Positions 17,289 through 26,387 of a stretch of DNA of 64,000 nucleotides are shown here, one piece after another. The notes under the pieces were generated by a model. The model saw nothing but the letters and a program-made list of their open reading frames with translations. It was not told where the DNA came from and did no database searches. Position numbers and translations under genes: made by a program. Numbering within the stretch: position 1 is the stretch's first letter; each line of letters opens with the position of its first letter. The stretch spans positions 558,001-622,000 of the forward strand of contig NZ_CP043761.1 in the NCBI RefSeq assembly GCF_008386395.1, read 5' to 3'. This stretch comes from Paenibacillus sp. 37 (GTDB lineage: Bacteria; Bacillota; Bacilli; Paenibacillales; Paenibacillaceae).

Positions 17289-18656
17289 TTGGAACCTGCA
17301 AATTCAATTCGGGAGCAATTAATCCAGTTTATCGATAAGAACAGCATGACGCTCTCCCGATTCTCGGACGTATCTGGCATTAATACAGGCACAATCAGTC
17401 GTATCTTACATGGAAATCGTCCCATATCTGTGAGTCAGTTAATTGCGATCTCATCAGGAATGGGCGTGGCAGCAGATCATTTTTTTGCCGACTATGTGGA
17501 AGAATGTTTTGCTTATTCCGTATCCATGAGGCGGATTAGACCGTTTATTCTCCGAAGTGCGGAGCTGAATCGGCTGGACTGCATTGAGCAGATTCTTCAT
17601 CGGCTACTGGACGACCTCGATTACGCAACAGAATTATATGAGATGGCGGAACAATTGTTTGAACGAAATCAGCGGTCTGCGGCGGCATTGTTATATAAGA
17701 GTGTGAGTGAAGTTGAGAAATATCAGCATTCTGAACGGCTTGCGATGTGTCAATATCGGTTGTTTCTCATTGGACAAGGAGAGAACCTGGAGGAAAATCT
17801 AAGGACAGCTATCTTGTTCGAGCCCTATGTTGACCGGCTGGATGAGGGATATCAGCTGGAAGCCTTCAAAGATCTAATTCATGTTTTTGGTTCGGTAAAT
17901 AAATGGAGCGAAGTTAAAGATATCGCTGACAAGATGTTACACTTAGCCAAAATTCAATATGATACAATTAATCTTTTGGAACGACAAAATCAGGAGTGGA
18001 AACAAACAGTGCGGCCACTTTACTTTTATATACTATATGCTTGGTTGATTCAGTCAACGGTATTCGAGGAGCAGGGAGACTATACCAAAGCATTAGAACT
18101 TGTGGAGCTGTATGCAAGTGGAAAGAGCTGGGTACGGGAGGACGATGAAGAATCTCGACGTGTGCTGAAGCAATTCGAAGAATGGGCGACGGCTAATAAG
18201 TACCTCTATCAGATGTTATCTGGAGATCAGAAGGTTGTTAAAGAATATGCAAATTACATCACACAATACCCAGAGGAGATTTTTTTGGCATTACGTTATA
18301 TCATCCAGGCAGCGAATAAGTTTAACTGGAATATTGATGATATTTTAGAGCGTTTCTCGGATTATATTCCCTTACGTACATACAAGACAGAATTTGGACA
18401 ATACAACTCTTCAATGATGGATCAAAATTATGCAAAACTTCTAGGGGAATTGGCGCTATACTATCTAAATCACAATCGCGATGTTGCAATAAGTCGAATT
18501 TTAGAAGGATTAAACTTCTCTATCCAAAAGAATAATGATCTCAATTTCATTAAATATGTCATAGCTTTTCTTGAAAAATACCTTAGTAGTGAAGATCATG
18601 AAGACAAAGAAAAACTTAAATTACTAATTCATGAGATGCAGCGCATCAATGCTTAA
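17289..18656 (+). CDS. XRE-family regulator with long TPR-like helical domain
   Basis: About 455 residues. An N-terminal XRE helix-turn-helix (LTLSRFS-type: MTLSRFSDVSGINTGTISRI, HGNRPISVSQLIAISSGMG) is followed by roughly 380 residues of helical repeats resembling the TPR arrays of RRNPP regulators. The TTG at 17289 is favoured because AAGGGTGG lies 8-11 nt upstream; the frame also opens at GTG 17277, which overlaps that site. The last third is noticeably more AT-rich than the start. No small peptide gene follows before the terminator at 18721, so a peptide ligand is not supported by location. Confidence 0.78.
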   Translation: MEPANSIREQLIQFIDKNSMTLSRFSDVSGINTGTISRILHGNRPISVSQLIAISSGMGVAADHFFADYVEECFAYSVSMRRIRPFILRSAELNRLDCIEQILHRLLDDLDYATELYEMAEQLFERNQRSAAALLYKSVSEVEKYQHSERLAMCQYRLFLIGQGENLEENLRTAILFEPYVDRLDEGYQLEAFKDLIHVFGSVNKWSEVKDIADKMLHLAKIQYDTINLLERQNQEWKQTVRPLYFYILYAWLIQSTVFEEQGDYTKALELVELYASGKSWVREDDEESRRVLKQFEEWATANKYLYQMLSGDQKVVKEYANYITQYPEEIFLALRYIIQAANKFNWNIDDILERFSDYIPLRTYKTEFGQYNSSMMDQNYAKLLGELALYYLNHNRDVAISRILEGLNFSIQKNNDLNFIKYVIAFLEKYLSSEDHEDKEKLKLLIHEMQRINA

Positions 18657-18720
18657 TACTAATACTTTAGTACTGATTCTATTTAGTATTATGATTACAC
18701 TGTAATATACGTTATGAAGT

Positions 18721-18747
18721 CGAAGGAGAAATCCTTCGGCTTTTTTT
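18721..18747 (+). terminator. Intrinsic terminator
   Basis: CGAAGGA-GAAA-TCCTTCG stem-loop with a GNRA-like loop, followed by GC and T7. Confidence 0.88.
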
Positions 18748-18817
18748 ATGTGCTATCCATTCAATTACTAAATTAGACCTATAGATGGAATTATATGTTT
18801 AATTTAAAATGAATATA

Positions 18818-18831
18818 TTAAAGCGCTTACA
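18818..18831 (+). promoter_or_regulatory. CcpA cre site upstream of pectin lyase gene
   Basis: TTAAAGCGCTTACA matches the palindromic cre (TGTAAGCGCTTACA) at 12 of 14 positions, 60 nt before the start of the rhamnogalacturonan lyase gene. Carbon catabolite control of this gene is the natural reading. Confidence 0.7.
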
Positions 18832-18890
18832 TATAAAATGGCGCTACAAGGGCAGCGGGCTTACCACTACAATTGGGGAGGCAATTGTTT

Positions 18891-20768
18891 ATGGGAAATC
18901 GATCATCATTGTGGAAGCGCACATTACGTACAGCCGGAGTATCACTGCTGAGTTCCGCGTTACTGGTCACTTCGCTTGGCTTTGGCAACACGCAAGTAAC
19001 ACATGCAGCGGGTGCAAGACAGATGGAATATCTCGATCGCGGCGTGGTGGCTGTGAAGACCGGGACAGGTGTGTTTGTCAGTTGGCGGCTTCTGGGAACG
19101 GAAGGATCGAATGTATCGTTCAACGTCTATCGGGATGGAACCAAGGTGAACGCATCGCCCATAACAAATAGCACCAACCTTCAGGATGCAAGCGGGACGA
19201 GCAGTTCCAAATACACGGTTCGCGCAGTAGTCAGTGGAACGGAGCAGGCTGCTTCAGCGGCAGCGAGCGTATGGGGCAACAACTATCTATCTGTACCGCT
19301 CAGTGTACCCGCTGGTGGGACAACGCCCGATGGAGTAGCCTACACTTACAGTGCCAACGATGCCAGTGCAGGTGATCTGGATGGTGATGGTGAGTATGAA
19401 TTGATCGTGAAGTGGGACCCCTCCAACTCCAAGGATAACTCCCAGAGCGGTTATACCGGGGAAGTGTTTATCGATGCCTACAAATTAAACGGAACACGCC
19501 TCTGGCGAATTAGTCTGGGCAAAAATATCCGTGCCGGTGCTCACTACACTCAGTTCATGGTGTATGATCTCGACGGTGACGGCAAAGCCGAGGTTGCGAT
19601 GAAAACAGCCGATGGCACCAAGGATGGTACTGGTGTGGTCATCGGGGATGCCAGCAAGGATTACCGCAATTCCAGCGGTTATGTGTTGTCTGGTCCCGAA
19701 TTCCTGACGGTATTTAATGGACAGACTGGCAAAGCGCTCTCCACGGTGAACTACGAGCCGGCGCGTGGCAATGTATCCAGTTGGGGGGATAACTACGGCA
19801 ATCGGGTGGACCGATTCCTTGCGGCCATTGCCTATCTCGATGGCGAGCGCCCAAGTCTGGTCATGGCTCGCGGGTATTATACGCGCAGTGTGCTCGTGGC
19901 CTATAACTGGCGGAATGGACAGCTGACCAAGCAGTGGACATTTGATTCCAATACCTCCGGTAACTCGGGTTATGCCGGGCAAGGTAATCATAATCTGAGT
20001 GTGGCGGACGTAGACGGAGATGGGAAAGACGAGATCGTTTATGGTGCCATGGCGGTGGATGACAACGGCAAAGGATTGTACACAACAGGACTTCATCATG
20101 GTGATGCCATGCATCTGAGTGATCTGGACCCGGACCGCCCTGGACTTGAGGTATTTCAGGTTCATGAGACACCGTCCAATGCCGGCGTTGAATTCCGTGA
20201 TGCAGGTACAGGTCAGTTAATCTGGGGAGTCAAAACAACAAAGGATATTGGACGTGGCATGGCGGCAGATATCGATCCAAGATATAAAGGTGCCGAAGTA
20301 TGGGCAGACGGCAGTCTGTACACAGCCAAAGGGCAGAAACTCGGGACAACCCTGCCTTCCTCCACGAATTTTGGGATCTGGTGGGATGGCGACCTGCTCC
20401 GTGAACTGCTGGACAGCAACCGAATCGACAAGTGGAATTATACCAACAGCACAACGATGAACCTGCTCACCGCATCCGGCGTTTCTTCCAACAACGGGAC
20501 CAAGTCTACGCCGAATCTGCAGGCCGACCTGTTTGGAGACTGGAGAGAGGAAGTGGTATGGCGGACGAATGACAGCTCAGCGTTGCGGATCTATACTACA
20601 ACAGCAGTTACGGACAAACGCATCTATACGCTGATGCATGATCCAGTGTACCGTCTTGGCGTCGCTTGGCAAAATGTAGCCTACAATCAACCGCCACACA
20701 CCGGTTTTTATCTGGGAGAAGGCATGAGCACACCACCAGTACCCAATATCCGGTATGCGGGCAGATGA
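18891..20768 (+). CDS. Secreted rhamnogalacturonan lyase (PL11 family, YesW/YesX-like)
   Basis: About 625 residues, usual for the family. It cleaves the rhamnogalacturonan I backbone of pectin by beta-elimination, outside the cell. A signal peptide (LLSSALLVTSLGFG...VTHA) is followed by the PL11 start (ARQMEYLDRGVVAVKTGTGV, VSWRLLGTE) and an eight-bladed propeller with calcium-type repeats (GDLDGDGEYELIVKWDPSNS, YDLDGDGKAEVAMKTADGT, DVDGDGKDEIVYGAM). The C-terminus HDPVYRLGVAWQNVAYNQPP is characteristic. The ATG at 18891 is preferred since GGGGAGG lies 9 nt upstream; the frame opens at 18873. A cre site precedes it and a terminator follows. Confidence 0.93.
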   Translation: MGNRSSLWKRTLRTAGVSLLSSALLVTSLGFGNTQVTHAAGARQMEYLDRGVVAVKTGTGVFVSWRLLGTEGSNVSFNVYRDGTKVNASPITNSTNLQDASGTSSSKYTVRAVVSGTEQAASAAASVWGNNYLSVPLSVPAGGTTPDGVAYTYSANDASAGDLDGDGEYELIVKWDPSNSKDNSQSGYTGEVFIDAYKLNGTRLWRISLGKNIRAGAHYTQFMVYDLDGDGKAEVAMKTADGTKDGTGVVIGDASKDYRNSSGYVLSGPEFLTVFNGQTGKALSTVNYEPARGNVSSWGDNYGNRVDRFLAAIAYLDGERPSLVMARGYYTRSVLVAYNWRNGQLTKQWTFDSNTSGNSGYAGQGNHNLSVADVDGDGKDEIVYGAMAVDDNGKGLYTTGLHHGDAMHLSDLDPDRPGLEVFQVHETPSNAGVEFRDAGTGQLIWGVKTTKDIGRGMAADIDPRYKGAEVWADGSLYTAKGQKLGTTLPSSTNFGIWWDGDLLRELLDSNRIDKWNYTNSTTMNLLTASGVSSNNGTKSTPNLQADLFGDWREEVVWRTNDSSALRIYTTTAVTDKRIYTLMHDPVYRLGVAWQNVAYNQPPHTGFYLGEGMSTPPVPNIRYAGR

Positions 20769-20840
20769 GGAATGGACAAGGTGTGGCCGTCCAATTCTGT
20801 TTATGTTTACAATAGCCAGCGAAGCATGGGATTCGATAAG

Positions 20841-20878
20841 GGAACAACGGACGATGGTTCGTTGTTCCTCTTTTTTTT
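20841..20878 (+). terminator. Intrinsic terminator after PL11 gene
   Basis: GGAACAACG pairs with CGTTGTTCC, followed by an eight-T run. Confidence 0.88.
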
Positions 20879-20918
20879 GCCAATAGCCAAGGAATACGGT
20901 AAAAATCGGAAAAAACGT

Positions 20919-20980
20919 TTGACAGGTATATAGACTGCCTTTATTATACGTATATAACTTACTAAACAGGTAGGAATAAT
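20919..20980 (+). promoter_or_regulatory. Promoter of sulfate uptake operon with possible CymR-type site
   Basis: -35 TTGACA (20919-20924), a 17-nt spacer and -10 TATTAT (20942-20947). Just downstream, ATAACTTACTAAACAGG and TAGGAATAAT (20954-20980) look like the A/T-rich GGAAT-containing sites of the cysteine repressor CymR; this match is from memory and tentative. A perfect hairpin GTTTTC-ATTGT-GAAAAC follows around 20994-21010. Confidence 0.6.
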
Positions 20981-21069
20981 AAAAATGAACTTGTTTTCAT
21001 TGTGAAAACAGTCATTTTACAGACAGATGCAACCATGCAACCTGAACAGAATAACGTTCTCACCGTATA

Positions 21070-21180
21070 GACGGAGGAACACCGCAGCGCATCCTTTCCA
21101 GATGGAGCATGCACGGCCTTTAAGCCGGCATGACTTTATGGGGAGAAGTGCGCGGGGGTTCCTCCGTCTTCTTGTTTTTT
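21070..21180 (+). promoter_or_regulatory. Highly structured leader RNA ending in a terminator, upstream of sulfate operon
   Basis: GACGGAGGAAC (21070-21080) pairs perfectly with 21158-21168, stacked on GCGCA (21087-21091) with TGCGC (21149-21153). Inside, CATGC-A-CGGC (21108-21117) pairs with GCCGGCATG (21124-21132), and short stems are possible on both sides, giving a three- or four-way junction. A U-rich tail (21169-21180) follows, so the outer stem can act as an intrinsic terminator 70 nt before the binding-protein gene. It does not show S-box (SAM-I) or T-box core sequences. Confidence 0.6.
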
Positions 21181-21250
21181 TACGGGGCGTTTGATCCTGT
21201 TCAGCCGGCCTGAGGTAGTCATGCAGATTGATATCGGGGGAGTGTTATTT

Positions 21251-22330
21251 ATGAAAAAGAGAATTCATAAGGGTATTTTGGTTGGTCTGGCACTGGTGTT
21301 AACAGGGGTACTGGCAGCATGCGGATCGGATAGCGGCGGGTCCAGTGCGACAGGAACATCGGGGGGAGCGGAAGGTGGCAAGGAAGGGGCCAAGGCCATC
21401 GAGCTGCTGAATGTTTCCTATGATCCAACGCGGGAACTCTATGAGCAGTATAACAAAGCGTTTGCGGCGCATTGGTTGAAAGAGAAAGGACAGGAAGTAA
21501 CCATCAAGCAATCCCATGGGGGATCGGGCAAACAAAGTCGTTCTGTTATTGACGGACTGGATGCAGACGTGGTGACACTGGCATTGGGATACGATATTGA
21601 TGCGATTGAAGATAAAGGTCTGATTAATGAAGGCTGGCAGGACAAATACGAGCATAACAGCTCTCCGTATACCTCTACGATTGTGTTCCTTGTACGTAAA
21701 GGCAATCCCAAAGGTATTAAGGACTGGGATGATCTGATCAAAGGGGATACCCAAGTCATCACCCCGAATCCCAAAACATCCGGCGGGGCGCGCTGGAACT
21801 ATCTGGCGGCATGGGGATATGCCCTTAAGCACAATAACAATGATGAAGAGAAAGCGAAGGCATTTGTTGGTGAATTGTTCAAACATGCGCCTGTACTGGA
21901 TTCGGGTGCTCGTGGGTCTACGACAACGTTTGTTGAACGTGGCATTGGTGATGTGTTGCTTGCCTGGGAGAATGAAGCTTTCCTATCGGTAAAAGAGCTG
22001 GGTCCGGACAAATTCGATATTGTCGTGCCTTCGGTTAGTATCTTGGCTGAACCACCCGTTGCGATTGTGGACAAAAATGCAGACAAAAAAGGAAGCCGCG
22101 ACGTGGCGGACGCCTATCTGAAATATTTGTACAGTGAAGAAGGACAGACGATTGCCGCTGAAAATTATTACCGCCCAACGCTGGACAGCGTGGAGAAAAA
22201 ATTCAAAGATCAGTTCCCGGCGCTTGAACTGTTCACGTTGAAAGATGTGTTCGGCACATGGCGGGATACTCAGGCCAAACATTTCAATGACGGTGGTATC
22301 TTCGACCAGATCTATGTTCCGGGCAGCTAA
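21251..22330 (+). CDS. Sulfate (or thiosulfate) ABC transporter binding lipoprotein
   Basis: About 359 residues; binds sulfate at the outer membrane face and delivers it to the CysT/CysW permease. A lipobox (LTGVLAAC) in the signal peptide predicts a lipoprotein with Cys at about residue 24. Family signatures: [67 protein letters not shown] lies about 9 nt before the ATG at 21251; the frame opens at 21191. It is first in an operon with two permeases and a YezD-like gene. Called Sbp or CysP in other species, so no symbol is assigned. Confidence 0.93.
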   Translation: MKKRIHKGILVGLALVLTGVLAACGSDSGGSSATGTSGGAEGGKEGAKAIELLNVSYDPTRELYEQYNKAFAAHWLKEKGQEVTIKQSHGGSGKQSRSVIDGLDADVVTLALGYDIDAIEDKGLINEGWQDKYEHNSSPYTSTIVFLVRKGNPKGIKDWDDLIKGDTQVITPNPKTSGGARWNYLAAWGYALKHNNNDEEKAKAFVGELFKHAPVLDSGARGSTTTFVERGIGDVLLAWENEAFLSVKELGPDKFDIVVPSVSILAEPPVAIVDKNADKKGSRDVADAYLKYLYSEEGQTIAAENYYRPTLDSVEKKFKDQFPALELFTLKDVFGTWRDTQAKHFNDGGIFDQIYVPGS

Positions 22331-22417
22331 GGTTGCTCTGTTCAATGAACACTCGATCAATCGCGCTGTGAGCGGCCAACCAGCCTTACCGGCTGAAGGC
22401 AGAGAGGATGAACGTGC

Positions 22418-23254
22418 ATGAGCAAGGTGATGGTGACGCAAAGACGCACATTGCCGGGATTCGGATTAACGATGGGTTACAGTGTGCTCTACCTGAGCCT
22501 GGTTGTACTTATTCCACTGGCTGCGCTGTTATTTAACTCAACAGGACTGACGTGGGCAACCATGATTGAGGTTGCGACCAATCCCAGGGTGCTGGCTTCC
22601 TTCCAGGTCAGCTTCCTAACCGCAGGTGCAGCGGCACTGATTGATCTCGTGCTGGGGTTACTCCTGGCATGGGTGCTTGTTCGGTACGAATTCCCGGGCA
22701 AAAGGCTGTTTGATGCGGTCATCGATCTGCCTTTTGCCTTGCCGACAGCGGTAGCAGGGGTTGCTCTTACGGCGATCTATGCCGGCAATGGCTGGATTGG
22801 GCAGTTTGTAGAGCCTTTGGGTATCAAGCTCGCCTATTCACAGGCCGGGATTACGCTGGCGCTGATGTTTATCGGCATTCCGTTCGTGGTTCGTACGGTG
22901 CAACCGGTATTGGAGGAGTTGGAAGCGGAGGTGGAAGAAGCTGCTGCCACACTGGGCGCAGGAAGATGGCGGATATTCCGTACGATTCTGCTGCCGGATC
23001 TGATTCCACCGCTGCTGACGGGTTTTGCTCTGGCTTTCGCCCGGGGCATTGGCGAATATGGCTCGGTTGTATTTATCTCAGGTAATATGCCGATGAAAAC
23101 GGAGATTGCTCCCTTGCTGATCATGGCCAAGCTGGAGCAGTTCGATTATGCAGGCGCTACAGCTGTAGCTTTGCTGCTGCTGCTGGTTTCTTTCATCCTG
23201 CTGCTGATCATTAATTCCTTGCAGCGTTGGAGCCGGAAGGCGGGCAGGGCATGA
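22418..23254 (+). CDS. cysT: Sulfate ABC transporter permease, CysT type
   Basis: 278-residue membrane protein with six hydrophobic segments (first LYLSLVVLIPLAALLF) and the permease EAA loop EEAAATLGAGRWRIFRTILL, which docks on the ATPase. GMPFALPTAVAGV-like motif (LPFALPTAVAGVALTAIYAG) and ARGIGEYGSVVFISGNMPMK are typical of CysT/CysU. GAGAGG lies shortly upstream of the ATG. It starts 88 nt after the binding-protein gene and is followed 68 nt later by cysW. Confidence 0.93.
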   Translation: MSKVMVTQRRTLPGFGLTMGYSVLYLSLVVLIPLAALLFNSTGLTWATMIEVATNPRVLASFQVSFLTAGAAALIDLVLGLLLAWVLVRYEFPGKRLFDAVIDLPFALPTAVAGVALTAIYAGNGWIGQFVEPLGIKLAYSQAGITLALMFIGIPFVVRTVQPVLEELEAEVEEAAATLGAGRWRIFRTILLPDLIPPLLTGFALAFARGIGEYGSVVFISGNMPMKTEIAPLLIMAKLEQFDYAGATAVALLLLLVSFILLLIINSLQRWSRKAGRA

Positions 23255-23321
23255 CGATGAAGCATGATGGGATATGGATAAAATCAGATGTCACTCACCC
23301 AAACCAAAGGAGGTGCAGCAT

Positions 23322-24197
23322 ATGGCGGGTTCTGTCCCACTGAGCCCTGTTCCACCCGTACGAGCTGGCCGCGGAACAAACCGTGCAACAACGGAAGCTC
23401 CATGGGTCAAATGGTTATTAATTGGACTTGCAAGTCTGGTATTATTGTGGCTGCTTATTCTGCCGCTGGTGATCGTGCTCATGGAGGCCCTGAAACAGGG
23501 CTGGGGTGTGTACATCGCCGCTCTTACCGAGCCGGATGCCATGTCTGCACTGAAACTCACGTTATTGGTTGCGGCGATTACGGTGCCGCTGAATACGATA
23601 TTTGGTGTGGCCGCTGCATGGGTCATTACCAAGTTCCAGTTCAAGGGCAAGGGACTCATGATCACCTTGATTGATCTTCCCTTTTCGATCTCACCTGTGG
23701 TGGGCGGATTAATCTTTGTATTGGTCTTTGGTTCGAATGGGTGGTTTGGGCCGTGGCTGTCTGAGCATGATATCAAAATCATTTTTGCGCTGCCAGGCAT
23801 TGTCATTGCGACACTGTTTATTACGTTCCCCTTTGTAGCCAGGGAGTTGATTCCACTCATGGAGGACCAAGGAACCCGGGAAGAAGAAGCGGCCGTTACA
23901 CTGGGTGCTTCCGGGTGGCGAATCTTCTGGAGTGTAACCTTGCCCAACATCAAATGGGGACTGCTATACGGTATTATTCTGTGTAATGCCCGTGCTATGG
24001 GCGAGTTCGGAGCGGTATCTGTGGTGTCGGGACATATCCGTGGGGAGACGAATACGCTGCCGCTGCATGTGGAGATTTTGTACAACGAATATCAATTCTC
24101 GGCTTCATTTGCCGTAGCTTCCTTGCTCCTGATTCTGGCTCTCGCCACGTTGTTGCTCAAGAGCTGGCTTGGACACAAAGCGGTTTCAGAAAAGTGA
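23322..24197 (+). CDS. cysW: Sulfate ABC transporter permease, CysW type
   Basis: 291-residue partner permease to CysT. It shows the hydrophobic segments, LPFSISPVVGGLIFVLVFG, the EAA loop EEEAAVTLGASGWRIFWSVT, and NARAMGEFGAVSVVSGHIRG, all CysW-like. The ATG at 23322 has an ideal AAAGGAGGTG site; the frame opens at 23274. The operon lacks the ATPase gene cysA, which must be encoded elsewhere. Confidence 0.93.
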   Translation: MAGSVPLSPVPPVRAGRGTNRATTEAPWVKWLLIGLASLVLLWLLILPLVIVLMEALKQGWGVYIAALTEPDAMSALKLTLLVAAITVPLNTIFGVAAAWVITKFQFKGKGLMITLIDLPFSISPVVGGLIFVLVFGSNGWFGPWLSEHDIKIIFALPGIVIATLFITFPFVARELIPLMEDQGTREEEAAVTLGASGWRIFWSVTLPNIKWGLLYGIILCNARAMGEFGAVSVVSGHIRGETNTLPLHVEILYNEYQFSASFAVASLLLILALATLLLKSWLGHKAVSEK

Positions 24198-24242
24198 TAC
24201 AAAGCGGATCAATTTCATAATATGAGAAGAAGAAAATACAGA

Positions 24243-24271
24243 TTGACAGCTACTGGAAGCCCTGCTAATGT
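24243..24271 (+). promoter_or_regulatory. Possible internal promoter of YezD-like gene
   Basis: -35 TTGACA (24243-24248), a 17-nt spacer and -10 TAATGT (24266-24271). It would allow the small downstream gene to be made apart from the permeases. Confidence 0.5.
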
Positions 24272-24375
24272 ATAAACCAAGTATATGGGTTGGATAAGAA
24301 TGATTTATAAATCCGTTGGATGACACCGCACGTAGGAATATGGCGGGCAGTAGCCCGAGAAGAGGAGGCGGCTCT

Positions 24376-24615
24376 ATGGCTAAGCCGTTAAAAGTGGATG
24401 AGGTATGGTTGGACCGAATTGCCGGACAGCTGAATGACATGGAGTTTGGTTCTTTGCACATCGTGGTGCATGAAGGTCAGATTGTGCAGATGGAGCGGAC
24501 CGAACGCAAGCGTTTTGAAAACACGCCCTCAGGCAGCGCCTCCAAATCCGGAAGCACGGCACGAAGCAGTTCAGCCCGTTCACTACGCGGATCAAATGCG
24601 AGTGCGAAGGGATAG
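24376..24615 (+). CDS. YezD-like (DUF2292) small protein
   Basis: 79 residues. The first half (KVDEVWLDRIAGQLNDMEFG, SLHIVVHEGQIVQMERTERK) matches the YezD/DUF2292 pattern, a small protein often found beside sulfate or cysteine uptake genes; its function is unknown. The second half is a Ser/Arg-rich disordered tail beyond the usual domain (SGSTARSSSARSLRGSNASA). GAGGAGG lies about 7 nt before the ATG at 24376. Its position after cysW supports a sulfur-metabolism role. Confidence 0.75.
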   Translation: MAKPLKVDEVWLDRIAGQLNDMEFGSLHIVVHEGQIVQMERTERKRFENTPSGSASKSGSTARSSSARSLRGSNASAKG

Positions 24616-24721
24616 AGAGTGACGTGGCATGAGGGAATCAAGGATAGGTGCATAGGAACACAAATGTATACTTTTCAGAAACTCATGGGAAATGCATAAT
24701 GCATGTTCCAAACCGTTATAC

Positions 24722-26362
24722 CTATTGTGCGCGACTTGTCTCCATATGCTCCTTATACCAATCATTCGCTTCAAGTAGCACCTGTTGCCCACCTGCATCC
24801 ATGAATTCTTCCACAAAGGTATCAAAATACTCCACAGGCTGATCGCCAGTGATAATAGAGATGTACGCTCTGTCTCTCATGCGAATCAATTCAGATGAAT
24901 ATTGAATCAGGGCAGGGGTTGCAACCTCCAGGCGATTATAGATACCATTCTCCGTCAACCCTGCAGATGCAGCCCACTGTTCACGTTTATCCGAGGGCGT
25001 ACTTGGAACCGTCATGCCGATACTTGAGCCGATCATATTCATATAATTCTCCATTCTGTTGTATGGGTAAAGTAAATGGAACGAGTTTGAATCTTCAGCG
25101 CTCCAATTCCAGTGTTTTCCTGGAAGGCCATACTCCATTTTGATTTGCTCCTCCGGATCGGGGTTGGCACTTACATAATCGAGAATCTCCAAAATTTTCT
25201 CCAGTTTTCCCGGCTCCTTCGCAGCCTCAGCTCCTATAGCAATAAAATTCATCAACAGATTGTTCCCTTTTGAACCGCTATGTCCATCAGGACCAATAAC
25301 AGGAGAACCAAATACAACTTCTGCAGTTGCGTTCTTTTGTAACAGCTCATTAACATTAAACGAGGCCTCCACTGGAGTTTCTTGGCCATTTTCATTAAGG
25401 ACACTGTAGTCTCCCTCTTGATTCCAATGATAATAGTTGCCCATCGAGGTCATCCCAATTTTTCCATTAATAAAAGCATGGGATAGATGTTTATATCCAC
25501 CTTTATTTTCGCCGGTTATGAACTCAGGGTCGATAATCCCTTCCCGGTACCACTTTTGCATATAAGTCAGGGCTTTTTTCATCTCCGGCTCCAAAGCGCC
25601 GATCACAAGTTGGTTGTTTTTTTCATTAAAATACAGTTGCTCGGTGAAAACGGACTGTCCAAAAGCGCCAAACACGACATTTAAGCCCTCTCTGGATAGG
25701 CCATACGTATCCTGTTTACCATTTCCGTCCGGATCACCTTTGGCAAAGGCATACATAACCGTTTCAAATTCATCTAATGTCTTGGGCACCTCCAGACCAA
25801 GCTGCTTAAGCCAGTCCTCTCGGTATACAACAGGGGTTCGATAGATGTTGGTCTGATTAATGGCTGGAATTCCATATAAGGAGCCGTTTATTTTTCCATA
25901 CTCTAGGTAACGTGAATCATAATCGCGAATGCGTTGTACGATATTTGGCGCATATTGTTCAAGGACTTCCGGAGGAATTTCCGCTAAGACCCCTTGCATT
26001 TGATACTTAAGCAGATCATGCGGTTGTCTGATTCGGAACAGATCGGGTATTTTACCTTGAGCAAGCTCCAGATCAAGCAGTTCCTCGTACCGCTTGTTTT
26101 CAAGATTCCACACCTTCAGATCGACATCAAACCGATCCTCAATATAGGCAATCATCTCAGCGTCCTCAGGAACAGGGATATTTTGATGCATGGTCCAGGA
26201 TATCGTATACTGCGGTGCTGTATCTTTCTCAGCGCTTGCCAGATGGTCCTGCTGTTGCACTTGTGCTGTTTCTCTCCCTAAAAAGGTACATCCACTTATA
26301 AATACGAGAAGGAGGAGCATTGCGGAATATAGCCATAGCTTTCTTGACAGGTTAAGGTTCAT
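24722..26362 (-). CDS. Extracellular solute-binding lipoprotein (LplA-like, probable sugar/oligosaccharide)
   Basis: 546 residues. Lipobox LVFISGC follows a typical signal peptide, so Cys26 or so is lipidated. The mature part fits the large family-1 binding proteins of Paenibacillus (TISWTMHQNIPVPEDAEMIA; PYNRMENYMNMIGSSIGMTV; a C-terminal RDRAYISIITGDQPVEYFDT with ANDWYKEHM). These feed CUT1 sugar permeases. No permease genes are adjacent, so it is an orphan component. GAAAGGAG lies 6 nt before the ATG at 26362. The Cache/AraC regulator gene is immediately upstream, separated by a repeat element. Confidence 0.88.
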   Translation of the reverse strand: MNLNLSRKLWLYSAMLLLLVFISGCTFLGRETAQVQQQDHLASAEKDTAPQYTISWTMHQNIPVPEDAEMIAYIEDRFDVDLKVWNLENKRYEELLDLELAQGKIPDLFRIRQPHDLLKYQMQGVLAEIPPEVLEQYAPNIVQRIRDYDSRYLEYGKINGSLYGIPAINQTNIYRTPVVYREDWLKQLGLEVPKTLDEFETVMYAFAKGDPDGNGKQDTYGLSREGLNVVFGAFGQSVFTEQLYFNEKNNQLVIGALEPEMKKALTYMQKWYREGIIDPEFITGENKGGYKHLSHAFINGKIGMTSMGNYYHWNQEGDYSVLNENGQETPVEASFNVNELLQKNATAEVVFGSPVIGPDGHSGSKGNNLLMNFIAIGAEAAKEPGKLEKILEILDYVSANPDPEEQIKMEYGLPGKHWNWSAEDSNSFHLLYPYNRMENYMNMIGSSIGMTVPSTPSDKREQWAASAGLTENGIYNRLEVATPALIQYSSELIRMRDRAYISIITGDQPVEYFDTFVEEFMDAGGQQVLLEANDWYKEHMETSRAQ

Positions 26363-26387
26363 AGCAGCTCCTTTCCTAATTTTAATT

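Noticed and set aside
17289..18656. RRNPP quorum-sensing cassette with adjacent peptide
   Set aside because: Only about 65 nt lie between the gene and its terminator; no peptide ORF fits.
21070..21180. SAM-I or T-box riboswitch before the sulfate operon
   Set aside because: The conserved cores of these classes (S-box GCCCGAUGAAGCC-like segments; T-box GGGUGG and ACCGCG) are not found; only a structured leader is claimed.
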